Made by a program: the position numbers and the translations under genes
The notes under the pieces: generated by a model
What the model saw: only the letters and a program-made list of their open reading frames with translations
Database searches by the model: none
What the model was told of the DNA's origin: nothing
From: Arsenophonus sp048493715
Lineage (GTDB): Bacteria > Pseudomonadota > Gammaproteobacteria > Enterobacterales > Enterobacteriaceae
Assembly: GCA_048493715.1 (NCBI GenBank)
Contig: JBGDCZ010000014.1
Location: 1-64,000 of the forward strand
DNA length: 64,000 bases
Direction: 5' to 3'
Shown here: piece by piece, positions 47,228-56,438 of the stretch
Layout of the letters: the number at the start of each line of letters is the position of its first letter
How positions within the stretch are numbered: the first letter of the stretch is position 1

Positions 47228-48033
47228 TCACATAGACTTGCATGCCATAACATGAATATAGCGCCCCAGATTAATATAGGGGTGTTGTCGACAATATCGC
47301 TGCTCCAAGGCGAGCAGCGCCGAAAAATCTTTATTTTGTAACTGACGGTTTTGTAGATAATCATGAAAAACGCATACACCTGTTTTACCAACTATCCTTA
47401 AGTCTAATTCTTCTAACCATTGATATACAGTTTCTGGTAATAACGGATTTAGAGGAGTTAGTGAACGTTTGTGGCGACGTTGAATATTGGGTGTCGCTAA
47501 ATCGAAGTTACCTAATACCGAATTTCTCATCACCAACCCATTCGCATTATAAAACATGATAGAAAATGCGCCACCTGGACTAATTATATTCGTTAGTGTT
47601 TTTATTGCAGATCTTTGTTCACTGATTCATTCAATTACCACATGAAACAACACTAGGCCAACGGTTTCCGCCGTTGTTAAATATTGAGCAATATTTTGCA
47701 CCGAAGAATGAATAAATTACATGTTATGACTTACTTTTTTTTCTTCTGCCAACAACCTTGCCCGCTCAAGCATCGTTGTCGAAATATCGCAAACTATGAC
47801 TTGGTGTTCCATTGCCGTTAATTTGCGAGTAAAAAAACCTTTCCTCCCCCCCCCCCCCCACCACCAGTATCCAATATCTTCAACGGCTTATTGGGTAAAA
47901 AATTAAGCAGAGAGTTTAGATCCTGCCAAATAACAGCTTCGCGTATTTTTCCCTTGGTTGTACCATACTTGGTTGTACCATAAATATGGTGTGTAAATTT
48001 ATCAGCAATGTCATAAAAATTGCGATCTACCAT
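47228..48033 (-). pseudogene. cmoM: cmoM tRNA wobble methyltransferase, broken
   Basis: The minus strand from ATG 48033 aligns with CmoM (SmtA), which methylates cmo5U34 to mcmo5U in tRNAs such as Ala1, Ser1, Pro3 and Thr4. VDRNFYDIADKF, then IYGTTKYGTTKGK with a 15-bp in-frame duplication, then LKILDTGGGGGGGG at the SAM motif (a 14-G run, 47846-47859), then a shift to TAMEHQVIVCDIS. Two more stops follow: a TAA after VSHNM (E. coli Gln) and a TGA in place of the conserved Trp after HVVIE. The last third is well kept (FSIMFYNANGL; RYCRQHPYINLGRYIHVMA). Ends 12 bp before mukF. Confidence 0.9.
47846..47859. repeat. Poly-C/poly-G tract of 14
   Basis: Fourteen consecutive C on the plus strand (14 G in the coding sense of cmoM) at the SAM-binding glycine motif. 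Such a run is very rare in this AT-rich sequence and is prone to slippage, both in the cell and in sequencing. Confidence 0.9.
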
Positions 48034-48194
48034 AAAAAAATACCTCGATAACAACTATTATAAAACCTAATAGCCATTGATGATAAAAAATACCTATCTA
48101 ACCGGCTCTCTGTTAATAAAAAAACAATAACCATTTATATTGAAAATAATTTTTATATTAACAATTTATTAACTAGTATCTATAGGATTGAAAC

Positions 48195-49001
48195 ATGATA
48201 TTTACATTGAAAAAACATATTGGTGCGCTTTAATGCCATTACCTCTCCTTATTTTGGTTAGCTTTATCGGATTACTACTACTTTGGTTCGCTCACTGGCA
48301 AAAAAGCGGCAAATGTTTAGTCTCTTTTAGTTGGTTAACTATTTTGTTACTAAATCTACAACCTATCGCGGATAAATTACTACTATCAACAGAAGGTGTC
48401 TTTAACAAACGCTATAAACTTTTACACCCTAAAGAAGAAAACATCCAATATATCGTTGTACTTGGAGGGGTATTTAATTATAACCCTGATTGGCCACCAA
48501 GCGATAACCTTATTAATAATAGCCTATAGAATGACAGAAGGAATTCGCCTCTATTCTCAATATCCGGGCGCTAAATTAATTTTTACTAGTGGGCACGGTA
48601 ACAATTTAATGAGTAATGCGAAAGTAGCAGCAAAAATCGCGCTATCGTTAGGTGTACCAGAAACAGTTATAATTACCTTAACCAAACCCAGAGATACCCA
48701 AGGAGAAGCCTTAGAAGTGGAAAAAATCGCTGGCAGACAACCTTTTCTATTGGTAACTTCAGCCAATCATATGACACGCGCTGAACGCTTCTTTCTTGCT
48801 AGAAATATGCACCCCATCACCGCACCAGCCAATCAACTTTCCATTACCTCACCATTACACCCTTAGGAAAAATATTTCCCTTCTATTTACTTTTTTTCTC
48901 ATTCAGAACGCGCTTGGTATGAATTTATTGGCTCAATATGGCAAGCAATAAAAATTGACAATAACCAACCTCTAATGCTTAGTTCTAATGTAGTGGAATA
49001 A
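48195..49001 (+). pseudogene. elyC: elyC envelope protein, broken
   Basis: From ATG 48195 the frames rebuild ElyC/YcbC (259 aa, inner-membrane DUF218 protein needed for envelope integrity and lipid-carrier balance). IFTLKKHIGAL then a stop; shifted, MPLPLLILVSFIGLLLLWFA and LTILLLNLQPIADKLL, with IQYIVVLGGVFNYNPDWPPS and DNLINNSL then a stop. In another frame: MTEGIRLYSQYPGAKLIFTS, AKIALSLGVPETVIITL, FLLVTSANHMTRAERFFLAR, ITAPANQLSITSPLHP, stop, and a last piece (SERAWYEFIGSIWQAI). Ends at TAA 48999-49001. At least three lesions. Confidence 0.88.
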
Positions 49002-49033
49002 ATAGTTTTAAAATAGCTAATCGCTGTGTAATT

Positions 49034-49798
49034 TTAAGCAGTAAAAAATGCTTGTCGAACAGCATCAAGATCCTGCTGATTATCTACTCCTGGCTCTGGA
49101 GTTTTAACTGCTAGGGCAACATGAATTTTTTCGCCATACCACAGTACACGCAACTGCTCAAGCATTTCGATTGTCTCTAACGGACTTATCGGCCATTGGA
49201 TATAACGACGAATAAAACCGGCTCGATAAGCATAAATACCGATATGACGTAAAAAATGCTCGCCAATTTCCATTTTGGATACCGTAAAGCGATCTCGCTC
49301 CCAGGGAATAGCAGCTCTGGAAAAATATAAAGCATTGCTCTGTTTATCAATCACTACCTTTACAATAGCTGGATCAAATACTTCATGCGGATGGTTTATT
49401 GGGGCAGCTAATGTTGCCATACCGAAATTATTTACCTTTAAGTTATTGGATAGTTGATTAATTATTTCTGGCGGTATCAAAGGTTCATCACCCTGCACGT
49501 TGATAATAATTTCTTCATCAGGAAGTTTATATTTGTCAATAACTTCCGCTAATCGTTGAGTACCGGATTGATGCGCAACACTGGTCATACAAACTTCACC
49601 ATTAGCCGCTTTCACCACATCAAATACGGCCTGATGATCAGTAGCTACAATAACACGCGTCGCACCTGACATTAGTGCTCTTTCCATTACTCTAATAATC
49701 ATAGGCTTGCCATGAATATCAACTAACGGCTTGCCTGGTAAGCGATTAGAAGCAAAACGCGCCGGAATAATTACTGTGAACAGGTTACTTTTCTTCAT
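49034..49798 (-). CDS. kdsB: CMP-Kdo synthetase
   Basis: 254 aa (E. coli KdsB 248), a cytidylyltransferase that activates Kdo with CTP to CMP-Kdo for lipid A/LPS core assembly (EC 2.7.7.38). The N-terminal nucleotide loop is IIPARFASNRLPGKPLVDI; metal and substrate motifs are NVQGDEPLI and the C-terminal VDNQQDLDAVR. ATG 49796-49798. It overlaps the end of ycaR by 14 bp, suggesting translational coupling. With lpxK and msbA nearby, the pathway for inner LPS appears kept. Confidence 0.96.
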   Translation of the reverse strand: MKKSNLFTVIIPARFASNRLPGKPLVDIHGKPMIIRVMERALMSGATRVIVATDHQAVFDVVKAANGEVCMTSVAHQSGTQRLAEVIDKYKLPDEEIIINVQGDEPLIPPEIINQLSNNLKVNNFGMATLAAPINHPHEVFDPAIVKVVIDKQSNALYFSRAAIPWERDRFTVSKMEIGEHFLRHIGIYAYRAGFIRRYIQWPISPLETIEMLEQLRVLWYGEKIHVALAVKTPEPGVDNQQDLDAVRQAFFTA

Positions 49799-49964
49799 CT
49801 AAAGGTAACTCACGAGCTTGTTCTCTTAATAATACAGGTATGTTATTACGCACAGGATAAGCAAGATGATCAAATTTACAGATAAGCTCTAAATTTTGTT
49901 TATTATAGACTAGTTTGCCATGACAAATAGGACAAACAATGATATCAAGTAGACGGTGATCCAT
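49785..49964 (-). CDS. ycaR: YcaR, Trm112-like zinc-ribbon protein
   Basis: 59 aa (E. coli 60), from ATG 49962-49964 to TAA 49785-49787: MDHRLLDIIVCPICHGKLVY ... LAYPVRNNIPVLL. Short UPF0434/Trm112-like protein with the first CPIC pair of the family; the molecular role is not established. The gene is too short for many ORF searches but is highly conserved. It overlaps the kdsB start by 14 bp, the same pairing as in E. coli. E. coli ycaQ, which sits beyond it, is absent, and a cold-shock gene takes its place here. Confidence 0.9.
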   Translation of the reverse strand: MDHRLLDIIVCPICHGKLVYNKQNLELICKFDHLAYPVRNNIPVLLREQARELPLDEEK

Positions 49965-50091
49965 ATATTCCTCATCAAAAACCTAATTTAAGATGAAACC
50001 AGAATAGCATAAGCATGTATCACCGTTAACTTTAATATCTGCTCGAATAAGTTTTTGTCAGTTATCTGACCAATTGGCCGCTAACAGTTGT

Positions 50092-50313
50092 TTAAAATTC
50101 ATAAGCGATAACATCAGCGGCAGCAATACCATAAGCGTTACGCGTAACAGAAAATTCAACACACTAACCTTCTTTCAGCCATTTATGTTTGGTGTTCGCA
50201 ATAGCTCGACGATTAACATAGATATCTTGACCACCATTCACAGGGGAGATAAACCCATAGCCCTCTTTTACATCAAACCATTTTACGCAACCCATTTGTA
50301 ATTGAAATGTCAT
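50092..50313 (-). pseudogene. Cold-shock-domain protein with premature stop
   Basis: From ATG 50313 behind AAGGAG the frame encodes a CspA-family single-strand nucleic-acid-binding domain: MTFQLQMGCVKWFDVKEGYG, with RNP1-like EGYGFIS and RNP2-like DIYVNRRAI. An in-frame TAG at 50164-50166, after KWLKEG, replaces the Gln of the family's EGQ. The frame then continues without a shift as CVEFSVTRNAYGIAAADVIA, YEF to TAA 50092-50094. So one base change has cut a 73-aa protein to 49 aa, removing the last beta strands. It is not the E. coli gene of this position. Which Csp paralogue it is cannot be told. Confidence 0.75.
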
Positions 50314-50681
50314 AAAAAAACTCCTTTTGTTCACCAGGTAACAAAGCTTCATTTTCCCCTATGTTCCCCACTCTTTTATTAAGCTTTCGATAGAAACCCC
50401 CTTTTTTCTTTCACCAAATACCCTTAATACCAGAGTAGTATTTTTATATTTAAAAATACCGACACAGTAGTATCTATTGCTATCTAAGATTACTTTAACG
50501 TTTAAACAACATTACAATAAGCTGAATTATTGATTACTATAACTTATCAAACAATTTGATAGTGAATAAAATTAAAGGATTTTATATTAATGAAATAATA
50601 ACTGGCGTGGTATTTTTGAAATAAAGTCATTACATTCCTAACTAGATTCCATTTTTAGGTAAACATGATAATGCTATTATT
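50314..50681. other. Intergenic, upstream of the csp remnant
   Basis: 368 bp, AT-rich, no gene. As the 5' region of a cold-shock gene it might carry a long leader, but I see no clear conserved cold box. Confidence 0.35.
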
Positions 50682-51674
50682 TCAAGCATTTTTACTAGAC
50701 TTCACTAATTCGCTGATGGCTGAAACAATTTTTGCTGCACCAGATTGGAAAAGCTGGGCATTTACTGGCAAATACCACCAATTTATACGAGCAAAATGAA
50801 AACATTTCACTGCATCCTTTTCAGTCATTAATAAATTTTGTTGATCAGTAACTAACGTTGCTAATTGAGAAAATTCATAACATTGATGATCAGAAAAAGA
50901 ATGGGCCGCAATTAATTGCACACCTTTTTGCTCAAGACTTGAAAAAAAGCGTGCTGGATGCCCGATTCCTGCAATGGCAACAACTTGTTGCAATTCAGCG
51001 ACAGCTCGTTTTTCGCCGGTCAACATATTAATAGCGATATCACCGGTTAACTGCATAGCAATTTCACCATGCTTAGCCCTCCCCCCATTTGTTATAACAG
51101 CATCAACAGTATTCAAACGATATTGACACTCCCGTAACGGGCCAGCCGGCAGTAACCAACTATTACCAAAACGACGGACACCATCGATAACAACTATCTC
51201 ATAATCCCTGTGCAGTGCATAGTGCTGAAGACCATCATCAGTAATAATAACATCCAGTTGTTGCTGCTTTACTAGCATTTTTACTGCTGCTACACGTTTT
51301 GGTGCAACTGCAACTGGCACCCCAGTTCGCCGATAAATTAAAGCTGGCTCATCGCCGCTTTCCTTTATCGATATATTGTTATTGACTAATAGCGGATAAG
51401 ATGTTGCTTTACCACCATATCCACGGGAGACAACACCAACACGAAAGCCTCGTGATAAAAGCTGTTCAACTAACCAAATAACAACCGGTGTTTTGCCATT
51501 ACCACCAACGATCAAATTACCTACAACTATAATAGGTATTGGAGCTTTCCAACTAGGCAAAATCCCCAAATGATAGCTAAGAAGCCGAAATCCAATAATC
51601 ACGCCATAGAATAACGCCAACGGCAGAAGCAAAACAGCTAGCCACGAGCGACCTAACCATATTTTTTCAATCAT
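50682..51674 (-). CDS. lpxK: Tetraacyldisaccharide 4'-kinase
   Basis: 330 aa (E. coli 328), the inner-membrane-bound kinase that adds the 4'-phosphate to the lipid A disaccharide (EC 2.7.1.130). An N-terminal membrane helix (SWLAVLLLPLALFYGVIIGF) precedes the P-loop VVGNLIVGGNGKTPVVIWLV. Catalytic region DDGLQHYALHRDYEIVVID (DDGLQ motif) and the C-terminal TEKDAVKCF are present. The start overlaps the msbA stop by 4 bp (ATGA), as in E. coli, so the two are coupled. Confidence 0.95.
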   Translation of the reverse strand: MIEKIWLGRSWLAVLLLPLALFYGVIIGFRLLSYHLGILPSWKAPIPIIVVGNLIVGGNGKTPVVIWLVEQLLSRGFRVGVVSRGYGGKATSYPLLVNNNISIKESGDEPALIYRRTGVPVAVAPKRVAAVKMLVKQQQLDVIITDDGLQHYALHRDYEIVVIDGVRRFGNSWLLPAGPLRECQYRLNTVDAVITNGGRAKHGEIAMQLTGDIAINMLTGEKRAVAELQQVVAIAGIGHPARFFSSLEQKGVQLIAAHSFSDHQCYEFSQLATLVTDQQNLLMTEKDAVKCFHFARINWWYLPVNAQLFQSGAAKIVSAISELVKSSKNA

Positions 51675-53422
51675 TGTTTAAATTGCATACTATAAAGTTG
51701 AGCATATGCGCCATCATGTTTAAGTAAAGCTCGATGGTTGCCGCGTTCAATAATTTTACCTTCCTGAATAACCAAAATTTCATCTGCATTTTCTATGGTC
51801 GAAAGACGATGAGCAATAATAATAGAAGTTCGATTTTTCTGTAATTCATCCAATGCTGCCTGGATAGCTCTTTCTGACTCAGTATCGAGGGCAGATGTAG
51901 CTTCATCAAGAATTAATATAGATGAGTTATGTAATAAAGCACGCGCAATAGCAATTCGCTGACGTTGCCCGCCGGAAAGCATTACCCCATTTTCACCAAT
52001 AACGGTATCTAGTCCATTATCCAGTTTTTGAATAAAGTCCATGGCATAAGCCATTTTTGCTACTTTTTCAATCGCTTTTCGACTGTAACGACCATCGGTC
52101 GCATAAGCTATATTATTGGCAATAGTGTCGTTAAAAAGATAGACATGTTGAGAAACTAATGCGACTTGGTTACGCAACGAAGTCAAAGTGTATTCACGTA
52201 AATCACGATCATCTAGCAGTATTTGACCTTCATTGACCGCATAAAAGCGGGTAATTAGATTAGCAATAGTCGATTTTCCTGAGCCAGATCGTCCAACTAA
52301 AGCAATAGATTTTCCAGCCGGAATTTTAAAAGAGATGTCATATAAGGCAGGATACTCCTTGGTTGGATATTTGAAGGTAACATGTTTAAATTCAATTTTA
52401 CCCTTAGCTTTTTTTAATGTTATTTTCCCCTCATCTTTTTCTTGTTCCATATCTAAAATGGTAAATAATGTCTGGCATGCAGCCATCCCTCGTTGAAATT
52501 GTACATTGACATTAGTTAATGATTTTAATGGGCGCATTAATGCAAACATGGCTGAAAAAACAACACCAATAGTTCCTGCTGTCAAAGTTTGCATAACCTC
52601 AGGAAAACTTGCAACATACAGCGTAAATGCTAAAGCTAGCGAGGCAATAAGTTGTATAATAGGATCAGAAATTGAAGATGCTGTCACCATTTTCATAGTT
52701 TGACGACGCATATGGTTGCTCACTTTGCTAAATCGCCCTGTTTCAACCTTTTGCCCACCAAAAATCAAAACTTCTTTATGACCTTTTAACATTTGTTCCG
52801 CGCTAGCCGTTACTTGCCCCATGCCAGTTTGCATGCTTTTACCAATATTTCGAAAATGTTTAGAAACAGCGCGAATAGTTAAAGCAACAATAGGAGCGAT
52901 AAAAATTAATATTAGTGAAAGCTGCCAACTATAATAAAACATAAGTCCAAATAAACCGATAATATAGGCACTTTCTCGAACAATAGTGATTAATGCACTA
53001 GAAGAGGAAGAGGCGACTTGTTCAGAATCATAAGTGATGCGAGAAAGTAAGGTCCCTGTCGACTGTTGATCAAAAAAAGCAACCGGCATCCCCATCATAT
53101 GACCAAATAAACACCTACGCATGTTCATCACTACCATTCCGGAAACCCAGGCAATACAATAATTGGAAATAAAACTCGACACCCCCCTTACCAACATCAG
53201 TCCCAAAATAGCAATTGGTAACCATTTTAGCGTGGTGTTATCAGCTTTACCAAAGCCTTCATCAAGCAAAGGTTTTAATAAGGAGATCATGAATGCATCG
53301 CCGGCAGCATTAATAATTAACGCAACCACTGCTACACTTAATCCCAGTTTAAACGGCAAAATCATCGGCCATAGGCGGCGAAATGTTTGCCATGTGGAAA
53401 GATCTTTATCATTCATTATCAT
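51671..53422 (-). CDS. msbA: Lipid A exporter MsbA
   Basis: 583 aa (E. coli 582), the homodimeric ABC exporter that flips core-lipid A across the inner membrane. Six membrane helices in the first 330 residues (LSVAVVALIINAAGDAFMIS; FGLMFYYSWQLSLILIF; LIASLALAFTLYVASF). The nucleotide-binding domain has Walker A GRSGSGKST, Q-loop VSQHVYLF, signature LSGGQRQRIAIARAL, Walker B ILILDEATSALD and the switch His in IIAHRLST. I chose the ATG at 53422 (MIMNDKDLSTWQTFRRL), which aligns with E. coli MHNDKDL; upstream codons are unconserved. The dead comEC lies just upstream. Confidence 0.96.
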   Translation of the reverse strand: MIMNDKDLSTWQTFRRLWPMILPFKLGLSVAVVALIINAAGDAFMISLLKPLLDEGFGKADNTTLKWLPIAILGLMLVRGVSSFISNYCIAWVSGMVVMNMRRCLFGHMMGMPVAFFDQQSTGTLLSRITYDSEQVASSSSSALITIVRESAYIIGLFGLMFYYSWQLSLILIFIAPIVALTIRAVSKHFRNIGKSMQTGMGQVTASAEQMLKGHKEVLIFGGQKVETGRFSKVSNHMRRQTMKMVTASSISDPIIQLIASLALAFTLYVASFPEVMQTLTAGTIGVVFSAMFALMRPLKSLTNVNVQFQRGMAACQTLFTILDMEQEKDEGKITLKKAKGKIEFKHVTFKYPTKEYPALYDISFKIPAGKSIALVGRSGSGKSTIANLITRFYAVNEGQILLDDRDLREYTLTSLRNQVALVSQHVYLFNDTIANNIAYATDGRYSRKAIEKVAKMAYAMDFIQKLDNGLDTVIGENGVMLSGGQRQRIAIARALLHNSSILILDEATSALDTESERAIQAALDELQKNRTSIIIAHRLSTIENADEILVIQEGKIIERGNHRALLKHDGAYAQLYSMQFKQ

Positions 53423-53474
53423 TGTCTTATTAAATATCCATAAAAATAGGCTGCTTATTCTACGCGGGAAACAT

Positions 53475-55782
53475 CTAAATACCAAACTGCTGATGATACC
53501 AGCGTGGTAAAACTTCCTGTCTGTAACGCGTTATTTCAATTTTATCCAAATAAAACTTTGCTATAATTTGCCCGGCTTCCGCTGTAGTTATCCAGTTTGC
53601 CCCCATATTTACATAACTTTGGCGTACTTGAGCAGAAGGTAATGCCCATTGGCTATAACGCACAACAGAAGTAAGCGCATATTGTGGTTTAATGGCTTGA
53701 ATAAATGCCATCGTTGACGAAGTATTACTTCCATGATGAGGAACTTGCAATAAATTAGCCGACAAATTTTTTTTGCTAAACGAACGAGTTTCTTCTCAGC
53801 TCTTTTTTCAATGTCACCAGATAAAATAACCACATAGTAACCATCACTAATCTTTACTACACATGATTCATTATTATGTGATTCTTTTTGATCCACTCTT
53901 GGCCATAGTACTTCAAAATATAATTCCTGCCATTGCCAACGTACACCTCGATGGCAAGGAAAATGGGTTTTTATCAAAATTACTTCTGATCATCAATCCC
54001 GGATAGGTTAATAATAAACTAGCAACTCCTCCAGTATGATCGACATGGTTATGACTAAGTATAACTCCTTCAGGTATTAAACGGTGATATCGTAAATAAG
54101 GCAAAATAGTCTTGTCAGCAATACTGTTTTTCTTCCATGATGTGCCTGTGTCATAAATTAAAACTTTTCCTTGTTGCTCAATAATAATCGCTAATCCATG
54201 CCCCACATCTAACATAATTAATCGCCAAACAGCAAAATCGCTTGGTTTCAAGCCTAGCATTAAGCAATATATTAACAATCTTATCAGCAAGTTATAGTGT
54301 ACAAACCAACCAAATTGCCAACATAATATAATAAACCAACTAAGTGCGGTTATCATAATTGGCACATTACCAGTAGCAAACCCATAACGCTCAAGATATG
54401 TCAGAGGCCATAAGGCTAAACTAATGCTTTTATCAATTATATCAAATAATAAACTTTGTACCCCATGCCAATAAAGACAAATATGTGAAACCATAATTAC
54501 TGGTATAGTTACAAATGAAATAATTGATCCAGCCCATAAATTAGCTAAAAAATTAGCAATATTAATGCCTTGAAATAAAAACAATTGAATAGGAGTTAAC
54601 AAAATAAGCATACCAAGTTGAAAATGAACCAGTTTAGCTATCCAATTAAGCCAACCAGGTTGAAACTGTATACTTAATTTTACAAATGAAACCCAAAATA
54701 TTAATGCCGCAACAGCAAAACTCGAAAGCCAAAAGCTATCAGCAAGTATTGTAAGGGGTTCAAATACTAAAATTAAACTGGATACTCCATAATGCCCATT
54801 GCCAGGGAAAACAAACAAAATTTTGCTGCCGAATATAAAGCCATAACGACAAGGCAAATGTAGCCCGCATTTGCAGGTATTACCCAACCATATAAGCAAA
54901 AATAACCTAAAGCGCAGCACCATCCCACTAACATCGGCATACGAGGTTCTATAAAACAGACTGGTAATAAAAATTGAATCAAACGATATAGCCAAAAACC
55001 AAAAAAATAACCCATGCCAACATGTAAACTAGAAATAGCCATCAAATGAACGATACCTGTCCGCTGCAATTTTTGCCTTAATAGTGGTTTCAATAAGCCA
55101 CGTTCACCAAACGTTAAAGCATAAATCACCGCCTGATTACGGTATTTACTGATATTATTAACCGACGTTGAAATTATCTGATGCCTTAAAGAACAATGTT
55201 TATTTAATATAACAAAGTTTTGAACTTTAAACGTGCCTTGCCTAACAAACGTTGATTTATTGCATAACGTTATAAATCAAATCGACCTTCGTTCAACAAA
55301 CTATGAACAGGTTTTAACCGCCCAGAAAAAATGAGTATTTGCCCGGCACAAAAAAATCATTTGCTATTAAGCCATTAGGCTTCAACTGAAGATAAGCGTA
55401 CATACAATGCAGGAAATAATTGTTTATTATTGCTGGTTAACAACCTTACTTTTATTCGCATATTATCGACTTTATTAATTAAATTATCTTCAATAACGGC
55501 TACATAGCGTTGTTCTTGCCGGCTTAATAATTTAATTTTTTCTAATAAATTATATCCCTGCCAACATCCCCATAAAAAATTTATACCTAAAATAGCAATA
55601 AATTTAGTCCAAAAAATTGGAGTAAACCAAAAGATACAGCATAGGATAAATAGCGACAATTGTAGTGATTTGTTTGGTAATTGAGATAAAAAGAGTAAAG
55701 GTAATAATCCCAATATTACCACCACTGACGCTAAATTAATATTTATCTGTACCCGTTTTATATTAGCTAACATATTTTTCAT
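53475..55782 (-). pseudogene. comEC: comEC/ycaI DNA-uptake channel protein, broken
   Basis: Fragments on the minus strand rebuild ComEC (about 750 aa). The N-terminal piece (MLANIKRVQININLASVVVI ... IRIKVRLLTSN-like) is followed by a badly decayed stretch (55130-55375), then GERGLLKPLLRQKLQRTGIV and HLMAISSLHVGMGYFFGF (competence domain). A multi-helix segment follows, then the beta-lactamase-like domain MLDVGHGLAIIIEQQGKVLI and VILSHNHVDHTGGVA. Frameshifts follow near 53960 and in an A8 run at about 53768, and the last piece is LLQVPHHGSNTSSTMAFIQA to the end. ComEC passes single-stranded DNA across the inner membrane; the regulator sxy is broken in the same window. Confidence 0.88.
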
Positions 55783-56031
55783 GCAGCTCTTTCCTGACCA
55801 GTGCTATATAATGAAAATTAGTAATGTTATTTATATTATTCAAAAAAATAAACCATATTGCTAAAGGGACGTCGAAAAAATATTTATTCCATTTTCACTA
55901 TTTTCATTTTTTGCGAGATTATTCCCAACTAAATCTGATTTAATAAAATTTTATAATTACGCGTTTTGTAACGATAAGGCAGGATTTTAATCATGGGAAA
56001 ATTTTGTGGTAAAAGGATTTACTATAGTAAT

Positions 56032-56062
56032 AAAAATGGCGTCTTTACAAGACGCCATTTTT
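56032..56062. terminator. Rho-independent terminator downstream of ihfB
   Basis: AAAAATGGCGTCTT (56032-56045) pairs perfectly with AAGACGCCATTTTT (56049-56062) around 3 nt, with A and T runs on both flanks, so it can act in both directions. It lies 31 bp after the ihfB stop. Confidence 0.92.
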
Positions 56063-56092
56063 ATAGAATAAATAAATTAAATCTGTTAATTC

Positions 56093-56377
56093 TTATGCAT
56101 AAATATTAACGCGATCTCGTAATTCTTTTCCTGGCTTAAAGTGAGGAACATGTTTTCCTTTCAAGTCAACTTTGTCACCAGTTTTTGGATTACGACCAAT
56201 ACGCGGTGCACGGTAGTGAAGAGAAAAACTGCCAAATCCGCGGATTTCAATACGCTCTCCCTTAGCAAGTGTTATTGCCATATGATCAAGCATTTCTTTC
56301 ACAGCTTCTTCAATAAGTTTTGCTGGTATATGAGCTAATTGGTTAATAAGTCTTTCAATTAATTCACACCTGGTCAT
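56093..56377 (-). CDS. ihfB: Integration host factor beta subunit
   Basis: 94 aa, the same as E. coli IhfB, which pairs with IhfA to bend DNA by over 160 degrees. The HU/IHF signature GFGSFSLHYRAPRIGRNPKT is intact, including the Pro that intercalates (APRIGRNP) and the Arg contacts. I chose ATG 56375-56377 (MTRCELIERLINQL), preceded by a strong AGGGGGAGGT; an upstream start would add 19 unconserved residues. It lies about 60 bp after rpsA on the same strand, as in E. coli. Confidence 0.97.
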   Translation of the reverse strand: MTRCELIERLINQLAHIPAKLIEEAVKEMLDHMAITLAKGERIEIRGFGSFSLHYRAPRIGRNPKTGDKVDLKGKHVPHFKPGKELRDRVNIYA

Positions 56378-56438
56378 AGTACCTCCCCCTAAACTACCGT
56401 TACGGGGCAACAAAATGTTACCCTGATGATTCACTTAA

